From NCBI GenBank assembly GCA_024195265.1, contig JAJLRJ010000002.1, positions 14,409,867-14,473,866 on the forward strand: a stretch of 64,000 bases of DNA. The letters are read 5' to 3'. Every line of letters starts with the position of its first letter. Positions within the stretch are counted from its first letter, which is position 1. The DNA is from Dendrophyllia cribrosa. Its lineage: Eukaryota > Cnidaria > Anthozoa > Scleractinia > Dendrophylliidae. A program made the translations under genes and the position numbers. Under the pieces are notes generated by a model, which searched no databases, had not been told where the DNA came from, and worked only from the letters and a program-made list of their open reading frames with translations. Positions 19,626 through 30,354 of the stretch are shown here, piece after piece.

Positions 19626-22314
19626 GGTTTCTAATGTCCTAAAGATTACTCGCTTTTTACTAACTTTTCAAAAGTGCTTTAAAGTGCATATGAAGTAATT
19701 TTTTATTTTGTCTTTTTGTGGAGGCTATTATGTCTTTATTTCGAAATGATAAAAGAAATTTGTCAGAAAAAAATTTAAGGCCTCTTTTTTGCCGTCCAAA
19801 GTAGCACAATTTGCAGAAATCAGTGTCCCGGAGACTGGGAACGAGTTGTCGATATCCATTGTGTTGATGACGTAGAAAATACTTGAGATTCGTTCCTTTG
19901 TATGCTCACAGTGTGTTTCGTTCCATTTCTTCAAAAGAATGTCAGACTGTGATGAAATTATGTCTTCTACAGAGTCTCTGCCAGACAGACAGAAAGTCGC
20001 CGAGGTCGAAGACTTCTCCTTTGCCGCCATGATACTCGTGAATTGAAGTATTTTCTACGTCACAGCCTTGTAATACAATAGCTTTGGCCGCGCGCTCGAT
20101 AGAGACACTTTCTGGCGGAAAATTCAAAACTTTCAAGCCGAATAATTTCACAATGGAAAGGATCTTTTCGACGAAACCCACAAATTTAGATAAACCATGG
20201 AAATTCTTTTTTTACTTCATATGCACTTTAAGTTTGCTTTGCTTTTCAAATTCACTAGTTTTCTACACACGAATATTCTTAATCTGGAAAAGTATATTCG
20301 TATTGTAGAGGTGTTTTTGTTTGTTTGTTTTGTTCTGTTTTGTTTGTTTGTTTCGCTTGAACCATCTAGGCTGTACAGTACCTTTTGGTCTCTATGGGGC
20401 CATAAATAATGGCCATGACGGTAATTATAAGATGTTATACTGTATGTCCGCAAAGGAAAGTACGACTGCAGTTGGCGAGCGTAAACGATGGCGCCCCAAA
20501 GATTCTAATAAGTTCCAGGGTCTACGCTTACCTTCGTATGGAAAAGGTAAGGCGATCACGTGGTTAGCGTTATCGTTCGTAAGGACACCAAATGCGGTGT
20601 TTAATCGTTCTATTTTCTGCCGGACCAATCAAGTTCCAATCAAAACCAACTACGGAGCGGATTTTCCTGTCTTGTATGTCGTTGTATACCTTTTATGTTT
20701 TGGTGACATCTACGTTACCACTGAAAAAGATTATAACGTCACAATGATCAACGCATTGTAATCGTTCATCATTGATTATCTGGCTCATACCCAGTCGTTT
20801 TGACGTTTCCCAATCGAGTTTGACTGGGCGCGAGCCGTCAATAACCCGAGAGCCTGGTTGTTCAAGCAAGATTGAGCTAGTCCAGAATTACATGTAACGT
20901 CAACATTGAGTTTACTCATAAAGATTCCATGTGAACCGTGGAAATTCCTCTCTGTCCTTAGTCTCGAATTCTTTTAAAAGTAAGCAACTTAAAAAAAGCC
21001 GCTTTCGCAGACGTCCTTTGGGTTCGTCACGCAATCGCTTCTCCCCCACGAACGTTCGTTAGCAAGGAATGCGTGAAGTACCCAAAGAACATCTGTGTAA
21101 GAGGCTGTTTTTTTTTTTTTAAACAAGAGAAACAAAGACCTTAGCATTCCTTAGCTTAAGAATAACTGAGGCCAGGTTAAGTTCAAAAGTGTTTTCAAAA
21201 TGAAGATAATTTGTTATGTTTGGAAAGAAGCGGTGTTAAGTAAAAAACGTTTGAGTTTGAATTTGCCTTTCAACCTGTATAGTAACCAGATAAAGTTTAC
21301 GAGTGTTAATTGATGAGGGGCGTTTAAAAATGGGAACGAAATGAAGAGAGATTGTAGTAATTAGAAGATGTTTGAAGATTTTTCGGAGAGTTTTTTAATC
21401 AAAGTTTGTAACTGATCAGTCTGGCCAAGCTTGATATTGTTTGGATAAGATGCGACTGAATGGCAGTTTAAAAAAATGGGAAAAAAAAGAGTTTATAAAG
21501 ATTGTGTAAAAGGCTGTAGAAGCCATAAGAGTTCGTATGTACCTTCAAAATAGTTATGAAGGTATTAAATAGTGTTTGTTAAGTTAATGCACATACCTAC
21601 TTTGTTAAGTTAATGCACATACCTACTTCATCGGTCATTTTTGCATTATAATGTTATGAAAAGAAAAAACGTCAATCGGTGATTTGTGATCGGTAACAAA
21701 AGAGGATGTAAATAGGAACATTCATAATTCCACTTATTTTAAGCAGGTTAATTCAGTTATTATTATTACATTATGATAAATTACTATATCATCGCTTCGA
21801 GCGTGATCACCTGATATAAGAGTAGTTAAGTGAATTTAAATTTCGTTAAGTTTCCGTCTTATGAAAGACAAAAATGGCAGTGTAAAAACTCTGCAAGTCA
21901 ATGAGTAACTTTAAGCGCAACGGAATACACAAAATCTTGAAGGTGATAAATTAAAAGTTGGCAAAAAAAACCTTATCAGTACTCAGTTCATTTTGTGACT
22001 TATGTTCTTGGCCTCATTAATTTTGCAAATAAAAGTTGGCGCCTGTGGTTGATCTAAAAATAACTTAAATGTGGAGTATTTGGGGGATGGACTCTCTTAC
22101 TTCATACTCTCTTAGTACGAATTGATATGCAGGACAATCCGATTCAGACACGTTTTTAGAAATAAACAAATAATATATATATATATATTATATACATATA
22201 TATCATTAAATAGCTGTCACTTGATTTGATTCTAGAATTGTAAAGAGACATTGCTATTCAGGTTTTCCCTTTTTGCCCGATGATCATACATTTTGTATAG
22301 ACCACTTTGAAAAA
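19626..22314. other. intergenic stretch after the U-box gene
   Basis: 3' UTR and intergenic DNA, A+T-rich. Visible: an inverted pair of TGACGTAGAAAATACTT (19868 plus, 20043 minus); a hairpin at 20995-21107 (CTTTGGGTTCGTCACGCA against GCGTGAAGTACCCAAAG) resembling a small MITE; a 27-bp direct duplication TTAAGTTAATGCACATACC at 21575-21625; and an AT microsatellite at 22173-22205. A small minus-strand ORF at 20030-19728 starts ATCATGGCGGC, but I see no domain and do not call it a gene. Confidence 0.6.
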
Positions 22315-22476
22315 GAGTGACAGTCTGGGGCGAGAGTGATGCGCATTGGACTGTGGGATGGAAAAGGTGATGAAAAGTGTGAAAGAGTTTTGTAGCGTTA
22401 GTGTTTTTACTTGTCTAAAATAATACGTTCCATAGTTAAATGCGCATGCGCGGCCACTCGCTCCAGGCTGTCACTC
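22315..22476. mobile_element. MITE, TIR AGTGACAG family
   Basis: AGTGACAGTCTGGGGCGAGA and the inverted CACTCGCTCCAGGCTGTCAC form TIRs over about 160 bp. A diverged second copy is at 4876-5070. Confidence 0.7.
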
Positions 22477-22556
22477 CTTTTCAAAATCTTCAAAGGATTT
22501 AGACTAGTTTTGAACCTTTTCTAAAATAATCAGGTCGCTTGCTTTCGCTATATATA

Positions 22557-22724
22557 CAGTGAAACCTGTATTAACGGACACCCTCGGGACCGTCGCTTGT
22601 GTCCACTTAATAGTGGGGTCCGCTGAATACAGGTTCGTTTTACAGTAAATTTGGGAAGAAAATTTAGTTACCCAAGCAGTCGGTGTCCGCTTAATATGGG
22701 GTCCGCGTAATACAGGTTTCACTG
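22557..22724. mobile_element. mariner-type MITE, 168 bp
   Basis: CAGTGAAACCTGTATTA at the left and TAATACAGGTTTCACTG at the right are perfect TIRs, with TA on both sides. Internal GTCCGCTTAATA and GGGGTCCGC blocks repeat within it. This matches the Tc1/mariner-derived MITE layout. Confidence 0.8.
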
Positions 22725-23184
22725 TAGCTTGGTATGCTTCATGACTCTGGAGCGATAGTAAATTAAACGCACCTTAGACCTAGAGATATGGTTGAGATAT
22801 CAAATGGATAGTCTCGTTCTCTTTGGAAGGTTTCTGAGTATGGGATGATACATAGTAGTTGCAAAGCTCGCCTTATTAATAAGGTTAGCAAAACGCTCCA
22901 AGCACTGCTAATATAAATTAAATATTAAGTTAAAGTATGTTTTTTAAACCAAAGAGTTATGTTATATTTAAGTGTTTGATTGTTTGTTTGTGTCACTTTT
23001 TTAAATTAATTAACGGCCATTTGACAATGACAATGTACATATTATTTAGACAATTAAAGATGATCACAAAATCATTTTCATTGTTTTGATTATCTCTCTT
23101 TTATGACTACTATACTTCCTCTATAACCACTGACAATGTAAAGAAATATATTTTTAGCACGCTGTAAAGTTCAATCTTTACAGA

Positions 23185-23312
23185 TAATGCTACTACAACT
23201 ACTACTACTACAACTACAACTATTCGTCTGTCCTGCATAAGGGGCCGGGGATAACTCTTCAAGACGTCAGTCTATGACATCTTCTGCCCACCTGGACTCT
23301 TCCTTTCGTGTG
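23185..23312 (-). pseudogene. 3' tail of an old RTE-like LINE, interrupted by a Penelope element
   Basis: Read on the minus strand, this continues the LINE fragment at 27017-27220: after the 15-bp direct repeat come residues like VLKSYPRPLMQDR, then a short-repeat tail of GTAGTAGTTGTAG units (23185-23222), typical of RTE-type 3' ends. Frame is broken. Confidence 0.5.
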
Positions 23313-23421
23313 AATGGGGTTAGTTTCTAGAGAAACTGTGGTGCTGCGTCGGTGGGGGGATGAAACACGAGAATTTAGTTTTATCGACTGAGTCGATAAG
23401 GTAAATTGACCACCGTAAAAA

Positions 23422-23470
23422 GATTCAAATAGCTGACGTTTCGAGCGCTAGCCCTTCGTCGGAGCGAATC
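23422..23470 (-). ncRNA. hammerhead-ribozyme-like motif in the inverted terminal copy
   Basis: Exact reverse complement of 26910-26958, carried by the left inverted arm, with the same U4C change in the core. Confidence 0.58.
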
Positions 23471-24082
23471 AAGGAATTGTGGGTAGTGTGTGGTTTTATA
23501 TAGTAAGCGGTGGAGCTACGCTATTGGTGGAAGTTTGGTGACGTGAAAAACAAATGTAGATTAGTTGAATGAAAAGCGTTCGTTGATTCCGTGGGGTTTG
23601 AGAGTGCCGATTTGAAAGATGATTTTTTGTTCTAGGTTTTTACGGCTTTCTGTGTTACCCTGGTGTAGGGAAAGGCCGCAGATTGTCATGTGTTGTTTAG
23701 AATGGTTAGTAAGATTAAAATGGCGCGCGACTGGTTTGGATGCGTCTTTGTCATTTTTTTCAACGTCTCGGAGATGTTCACGAAAACGGTCGCCCAGTCT
23801 CCTCCCTGTTTCGCCAATGTATATCTTTTTGCAAAAAGTACATGTTATGCAGTAGATAACATTTACGGAGGTGCATGTAAAACGATCAGTGATTTTAATA
23901 GATCGTTTGGGTCCTGTTATTTTGTCCGCGTTGTGAATGAAAGGACAAGTGTTACATCGTGTGCGTGTGCATTTGAAAGTTCCCGGTACATCGTCAGATT
24001 TCAGTGCGCTCGTAACTAGAAAGTTGCCTATGTTTTTGTCACGTTTGAATGAAATTAGTGGGGGTTGTGAAAAAATTCTGCC

Positions 24083-24185
24083 AGTTTCGGGGTCGTTTTG
24101 GAGTAATTTGAAATTTTTTTTTATTCTTTTCCCCCCATTTTGGAGTAATTTTGAAATTTTTTTTTATTCTTTTCCCCCCATTTCC
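24083..24185. repeat. ~50-bp direct duplication at the inner edge of the inverted arm
   Basis: TTTTGGAGTAATTTGAAATT with TTTTTTTATTCTTTTCCCCC occurs twice in tandem (about 24096-24140 and 24138-24182). It lies at the junction between the inverted arm and the element body and may mark the template-switch point. Confidence 0.7.
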
Positions 24186-26819
24186 ACTAATTTAGCCTTT
24201 CGTTTAGCCACTCACATCTTTACCAAAACTAGGTTTTGTAGTCACATCAATTTCATCGGCCGTTGCCTCCAATCCAAAGTCATTCCTAAAGGGTTTCGTT
24301 CAAATTTTCACGCTTCTACATTCTCTGATTCCAATCAACAATATTTTCACGAAATTCACCATGCCCAAAATTCTTTCTCGCGTAATATTATGAGGATCAC
24401 CATCAGAGCTATGTGCCTTAAACGTAACAATCTCGAAAAGGAAATTATCCAATACCGTTCCGAACTTTCCAAAATTTGTCCAGCTGTCTTAGTACAATCA
24501 ATTCGCGCTAAAATTCAAGAACTCAATGCTAAACTGTTCAACAGCCTTAACCAAATCAAGACCCAAAAACTTGAACAGTTAATAGGTCCTCAATTATCCG
24601 GCGACCATTCATTCGATAGTCACAATGGCGTCGTTACCATTCCGGAAAATTTGCCGCTTTCTAACCCAGAGAGGTCTGTTCTTAGTAAAGGTTTAAACTT
24701 TGTTCCTATAACGAAACAAACCGACGAATTTTCAGTCAAACAAGATGTTGAAAAATTCCTTCGCCGCGTGCAATTAAGAGCTTTTTTCCACGACAAAGAA
24801 GACAATTCTAACACCTCGGAAAAAGATGTTTTTGAAACACTCAACGTTCGCAAATCAAAATGGACTCCCCCAGAGGGCCAGTTTTCTTCTCTAGATTTTT
24901 TCATCAAAAAATGTCGTCACGATGTCCAAAAACTTAAATTTAACCGCCACACCAAAATTTCCAACCTTTCAACAGGAGAATGGGCAGCGCTCAAAAGTCT
25001 TAGCAAACGACGCGACATTGTTATCAAAGCGGCCGACAAAGGCGGGGCGGTAGTTGTTTGGCGGACCGACCTTTACCGACAAGAGGCTTTTCGGCAACTT
25101 TCTGACACCGCTTTCTATGCCAAAGTTGATAAAGATCTCACTTCTACCAACCAAAAAATTGTCAAAGAAACTATCCAAGACCTCATTACTAAACAACAAT
25201 TACCAGTTACCGCCAACAATCTCATCATCACTACTCCTAGAACCTCACGCGTTTATTTCAAACCTAAAATTCATAAACCAAACAATCCGGGCCGACCAAT
25301 TGTTTCCGCTTGTAGCTGTCCTACCGAACTAATTTCTAGCTATTTAGACAAAATCATGGCCCCCATTGTCAAATCACTACCCTCGTACATTAAGGACACC
25401 AATCACGCACTCGAAATTTTCCGGGATTTCAGTTTTCCCAGCGAAAACAAATTAATTTTCACTATGGACATTACCTCTTTATATACCGTCATCCCCAATG
25501 ACGAAGGACTTCAAGCACTAAAATATTTTTTCGACCAGCGCTCCATTCAAAACCCAAGCTCAGAAACACTGCTCCGCTTGGCCGAATTAGTTTTGACACT
25601 TAACTGTTTTTCATTTTCCCAAAACTACTACAAACAAGTAAATGGAGTCGCCATGGGCACCAAAATGGGACCAAGCTACGCTAACCTTTTTGTAGGCCAC
25701 ATCGAAGACAAATTTTTTAATCAGTACCACGGAACCAAACCCGAACTCTACGGCCGCTACATCGATGATTGCATTGGCGCTACCTCTTCCAGTAAAGAGG
25801 AACTTAATCAATTCATAACTTCTGTCAATACTTTTCATCCAGCTCTAAAATATACCTGGGAAATTTCCGAAACCTCAGTCGCTTTTCTTGACATTAATAT
25901 TTCAATCAACGGTAACAGTTTATCCACAAGTGTGCACTACAAACCTACAGATTCCCACAGTTATCTGTTACATTCATCCTCACATCCATCGCACGTTAAA
26001 AACGCCATTCCGTATTCTCAATTTCTCAGACTTCGACGTCTATGTAGTGATGACTCTGATTTTTCCAACAAATCAGAAGAAATGTGCCAGTTTTTCAAGA
26101 AACGTGGGTACCCTGACTCTGTTGTTAATACGGGCCAACAACGTGCACAACAGATCGACAGACAATCAGCACTACAAATGCCACAGATGGAAGAGAACGA
26201 GAGAATTCCATTCACCCTCACTTTCCACCCACACAACAACACAGTCAAAAGCATCATTTTAAAAAATTTCAAATTACTCCAAAACGACCCCGAAACTGGC
26301 AGAATTTTTTCACAACCCCCACTAATTTCATTCAAACGTGACAAAAACATAGGCAACTTTCTAGTTACGAGCGCACTGAAATCTGACGATGTACCGGGAA
26401 CTTTCAAATGCACACGCACACGATGTAACACTTGTCCTTTCATTCACAACGCGGACAAAATAACAGGACCCAAACGATCTATTAAAATCACTGATCGTTT
26501 TACATGCACCTCCGTAAATGTTATCTACTGCATAACATGTACTTTTTGCAAAAAGATATACATTGGCGAAACAGGGAGGAGACTGGGCGACCGTTTTCGT
26601 GAACATCTCCGAGACGTTGAAAAAAATGACAAAGACGCATCCAAACCAGTCGCGCGCCATTTTAATCTTACTAACCATTCTAAACAACACATGACAATCT
26701 GCGGCCTTTCCCTACACCAGGGTAACACAGAAAGCCGTAAAAACCTAGAACAAAAAATCATCTTTCAAATCGGCACTCTCAAACCCCACGGAATCAACGA
26801 ACGCTTTTCATTCAACTAA
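24170..26819 (+). CDS. Penelope-like reverse transcriptase with GIY-YIG endonuclease
   Basis: The open frame runs from 23937, but its first ~60 codons are antisense of the inverted arm. The element's own coding begins after about 24170 (VIPKGFRSNF region at 24285). Domains in order: N-terminal helical region; RT with AADKGGAVVVW (25030), RPIVSACSCPTELIS, FTMDITSLYTVIP, VNGVAMGTKMGPSYANLF and the catalytic YIDD (25758-25769); FLDINISI; a Cys-rich zinc motif CTRTRCNTCPF (26410); then a GIY-YIG nuclease with YCITCTFCKKIYIGETGRRL (26525). This is the order of GIY-YIG-bearing Penelope-like elements. No internal stop, so it may be functional. The true start codon is uncertain; the 5' end may be slightly truncated. 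Confidence 0.88.
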
Positions 26820-26909
26820 TCTACATTTGTTTTTCACGTCACCAAACTTCCACCAATAGCGTAGCTCCACCGCTTACTATATAAAACCACACACTACCCA
26901 CAATTCCTT

Positions 26910-26958
26910 GATTCGCTCCGACGAAGGGCTAGCGCTCGAAACGTCAGCTATTTGAATC
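26910..26958 (+). ncRNA. hammerhead-ribozyme-like motif in the Penelope 3' terminal copy
   Basis: Reads stem I (GATTC, GCT), core CCGACGA, stem II GGGC/GCTC with a TAGC loop, GAA, a minimal stem III AC/GT, cleavage-site C, then stem I closing AGC and GAATC. It follows the hammerhead order with the very short stem III reported for Penelope-like elements. The core differs from CUGANGA at one place (U4 to C), which would be expected to weaken or abolish cleavage. Confidence 0.6.
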
Positions 26959-27016
26959 TTTTTACGGTGGTCAATTTACCTTATCGACTCAGTCGATAAA
27001 ACTAAATTCTCGTGTT

Positions 27017-27220
27017 TCTTCCTTTCGTGTGTCGTCTCCCAGCGGACGACCTTTCGAGCTACGAGCTCCGGGTGTCGGTGATAGTGGCCTGCGAGCTGTA
27101 TCCTCCTGGCTGCCACCTTGTTGCCAACACTTTGGGAGTACATCGTATAGAATGGTGTTGGGCACCTTGTTTTCCCAGGACACTTTGAGCTCTGCGCGCA
27201 GCATACGCGTGCATTGAGCG
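27017..27220 (-). pseudogene. RTE-like LINE C-terminal fragment
   Basis: Two minus-strand frames together resemble the C-terminal end of an RTE/CR1-like reverse transcriptase: SWENKVPNTILYDVLPK in one frame, then AARRIQLAGHYHRHPEL with VARKVVRWETTHERKK in the other. At least one frameshift is needed. It is the host sequence into which the Penelope-like element inserted. Confidence 0.55.
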
Positions 27221-27685
27221 ATTGGAGCGACAGATAATCCATTCAGGAATAATGTTAGCCAATACGGCTTATTTCTTCTGGATTAACTATCAACCGAGAG
27301 CGTAGAATTTTTGTTGGGCAAGTGCTAAATTTTAAAAGTTGTTTTGTTTTTACCATTTTTGTGAATTCCTGATCCTAATCCGCGTCTTTTGACTCCTCCC
27401 AATACACGGTTTAACTCAACGCTCGTTCGCGCGCAAAATACGCCTGCACTCCAGGCTATCGAGAGCTATTCTGAACTGGCGTGAGCGTCTGTAAACTCCC
27501 GAATACATCTTGAGCCCGAGAGCTATTATGTTATTTGGCTTCATAAATCGAGTGACGTTAGTTTTCGCTGGAAGGTTAGCCTGGATGCGAGTAGAGCGAG
27601 GTGTCATGGGAATGATTTTTGCGATTTCATGATGGCGTCATTTGCTACAACTACCAGAATCCTTCCGTTTTTTGTTTTCTCGTGT

Positions 27686-28489
27686 TAAGGTGGCTCCAAG
27701 TAGATTTTTTGGGTCACACTTCCCTTTTTAAATGCGCTTATACAAAATCTTACTTTAGCTCAATGAATCTGAATTTGATACCAGATGTTAGGCTTGGATT
27801 AAAGTTTTGGCCGACGCCCTTTTTATGCTAATCAGCGTTTCCATAACAACGGTAAACAAATATGGCGGAAAAACAGTTTTTTATAAATATCTTTCGATTT
27901 TGGGGCTACCCGCGACAAGCGAATAAATGCGCTATATTCTACACAGTGTAGCACACTAAATGGAAAAATTTCAAACAAATTAAACTGTTCGATTTTGAAT
28001 AATCATTAAAACATTTTTAACGTGTTTTTTCATGTTTGAAATATAAGCAGTCAAAACATTCCATAGGTCTCACAAATTATCATTATTACTCCCTGCAAAT
28101 AGCTCTGACTAACTCCTCGGCAATAAAGAGATCGGGCTTTTCATTCAAATGCAGTTTTGTTTGACGTTTTCGCTCTTTTTAAACTGCATTTGAATGAAAA
28201 GTTTAATTTGTTTGAAATTTTCCCATTTAGTGTGCTACAATGTGTAGATTGTAACGCATTTATTCGCTTGTCGTGGGTAGCCCCAAAATCGAAAGATCAT
28301 TAGGAAAAAACTTTTTTCGCCATGTTTGTTAACCGTTTCTGTGGAAACGCTGATTAGCATAAAAAGAGCGTCATCCAAGCCTAGCATCTGGTATCAAATT
28401 CAGATTCATTGAGCTAAAGTAAGATTATGTATGAGCGCATTCAAAAAGGTAACTGTGACCCAAAAAAAAACTACGTGAAGCCACTGTAA
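27686..28489. mobile_element. ~800-bp foldback element with ~300-bp arms
   Basis: The left arm (27686-27990) returns inverted at 28190-28489 with moderate divergence: GGTGGCTCCAAGTAGATTTT against the inverse of CTACGTGAAGCCACTGTAAA; ATGCTAATCAGCGTTTCCAT against GTGGAAACGCTGATTAGCAT; GGGGCTACCCGCGACAAGCG against CGCTTGTCGTGGGTAGCCCC. The centre holds a second inverted pair (TTCAAATGCAGTTTTG and AAACTGCATTTGAA). No ORF. Confidence 0.75.
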
Positions 28490-29288
28490 AGGGACACTGA
28501 CACGGATTCGCAAGCGCGGACCAGGCTCACTTCAAATATCCTTTTCCGTCCCGAGTTTATTCGTTTTCCATCGTGGCCGCCGCCACTAGTCGACGCCATT
28601 TTGAAATTGACTCTTCAACTTGCGCATGCGCCCTCGTGACAGTGTCCCTCATTCTCGTCGCCATCCACATTCCACAACATTCTCGTCTCCAGAGCTCGAC
28701 CAAACGAAACGAGGGCTCTGGGGACGGGAATGCACATACGAAAGGGTTTTTTTTATTTCCTGTTCCTGGTATTGGGCAAGTGCAATAGGACATTAATGCA
28801 TTAGCATGCGCTAACGGGTGTCGTGGATTTTACGAAATCCGGAAGGTTTTGTCCCAGAGCCTACGTTTTTTCCGCTGACCAAACGAAACGAGGGCTCTAG
28901 GGTAGGCCTTTCCCGATTGCGCTGAGCACCTTTTGAGAACCTTTTTTAGTTTGGAGCGCTATTTTGCATTTTGAGCACCCTTGAGCACTTTTTCGCACTT
29001 TGGGGAACATTTAAGCAATATTTAACACTTCGAGCAAATTCCGAGCAACATAATGTCTTCTAAAACACTTTAAAACAAAAACTGTGTGTCGCTCGCAACG
29101 AGAATCGTGTTCCAGGTCAAAAATTGGAATAACTAATAATGTTGTCAAGAATAAAAGACTGTTGTCATGGAAAGGCACGTGGACTTATCCTTATTGAGCG
29201 TGAGAACAGAAGTAAGGGGCTATACACTGTTATATATCATGATGTAATTGAGCCCACTATCTTTGGTCAGCGGTATTTTATTAAAAGA
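28490..29288. other. repeat-rich spacer before the gypsy remnant
   Basis: Contains GACCAAACGAAACGAGGGCT twice (28697 and 28878) and GAGCACTTTT-like short repeats (28925-29040) that recur at 33430-33490, beyond the gypsy element. AAAGGGACAC at 28488 and GTGTCCCTTT at 33524 are inverted. This suggests one older element split by the later insertions. No gene seen. Confidence 0.5.
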
Positions 29289-29384
29289 GTGTTGTTATAG
29301 CCGCCATGTTGAGCTGCGTGCATGTGTTCCTTCGCATGAGATTTTGACATATTTCTGGCGACGAGGATAAAGTTTTGCAACGGA

Positions 29385-30354
29385 ATGGCCGCGCTTGGCA
29401 AGATAGAGGAGTTTCACACCACTACTGGAAATATAGAGCGCTATCTCGAGCGCTTGGGGCAGTATTTTGTCGCCAACGGGGTGCCAGTCGACTCCGATAC
29501 GTCACACAAACGTCGGGCGATTTTGATTTCAGTGATAGGTGCAAAGGCCTATGATGTTCTCTCCGACCTCTGCTCACCCGAATCTCCTTCAGCCAAGACG
29601 TACACGGAACTCTCGACGATCCTAAAGTCACACTTTGCTCCAAAAAGGCTTGTAATCGCCGAGCGATACAGATTTCATACCTGCTCTCAAGCCTCAGGCA
29701 AAACCGTGTCTGCATTCGTAGCCAATCTCAAGCACTTGGCAGCCACATGCAACTTTGGAGGACACCTCGATGAGACACTACGCGACAGGTTTGTCTGCGG
29801 AATTCACAGTGAACAAACGAAACGGAAGCTCCTGACAGCCGACTACAGTCTTGAGCAAGCCCTCAAACTTGCGTTGAGCATCGAGACGGCAGAGAAGGAT
29901 GTACGCGAGCTTTCCGCCAACAATCCCTCAGGATTCGGCCAACCTGTAAACAAAGTCACAGGCAAACAAGGGCGAAGGTTTAACAAGCGGGAAGTCAAGA
30001 AACCCGGTAAATCAGAGGATCAGGAAACCTGTTTAACCTGTGGTAAGACAGGTCACAAACGAGCAAACTGTAGGTATAAATCTTATACCTGTAATTCCTG
30101 TAACAAGAAGGGTCACTTGGCTCAGGCATGTCTAAGCAAAGGAACTAAACAAGTCATTGTAGACAAGGAACCTGCAGATGGCATTGACTCATTTTCAACT
30201 GCACTGTATAAGATTGGGAAACATGGCATAGATGTTTGTCTGGAGTTAGAAGGCATTAGCTTTACCATGGAGCTTGACACCGGTGCTGGTGCATCAGTTA
30301 TTTCAGAGCAAACCAATCGCAGATATTTCAGGGAAATTCCTCTCAAGTCATGCT
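29385..30354 (+). CDS. gypsy gag and start of protease
   Basis: The ORF encodes a gag-like capsid region (FLERSVTLGS is not used; the plus-strand protein has YRFHTCSQASGKTVSAFVAN), two CCHC zinc knuckles (CLTCGKTGHKRANC and CNSCNKKGHLAQAC), and an aspartic protease active site LDTGAGASVI (30277-30306). An in-frame TAA at 30354 interrupts the protease; AKLHTYTGESI continues in the same frame just beyond it, so the stop is a point mutation. Confidence 0.8.

Larger units (their letters stand above)
23313..27016 (+). mobile_element. Penelope-like retroelement with inverted terminal copies
   Basis: Structure from the left: a ~49-bp lead containing TTTCTAGAGAAAC; an inverted 758-bp copy of the element's own 3' end (23362-24119); the RT/GIY-YIG ORF; and the forward 3' end (26261-27018). 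The two 758-bp arms look identical base for base, so the insertion is probably young. It sits inside an older LINE fragment with a 15-bp direct repeat on each side. Inverted pseudo-LTR arrangements are known for Penelope-like elements. Confidence 0.88.
23298..27031. repeat. 15-bp direct repeat flanking the Penelope-like insertion
   Basis: TCTTCCTTTCGTGTG occurs at 23298-23312 and again at 27017-27031, immediately outside the element. It is probably the target-site duplication and reunites the LINE tail on either side. Confidence 0.75.

Noticed and set aside
19728..20181. Minus-strand ORFs starting ATCATGGCGGC
   Set aside because: Good start context and a plausible peptide, but no domain or second line of evidence; the inverted TGACGTAGAAAATACTT suggests repeat origin.
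20321..20761. 146-residue ORF
   Set aside because: No domain, biased composition at the start from TTTG repeats, no splice partners.
23937..24119. First ~60 residues of the long Penelope ORF
   Set aside because: They lie in the inverted arm and are antisense to the element's own C-terminal coding region.
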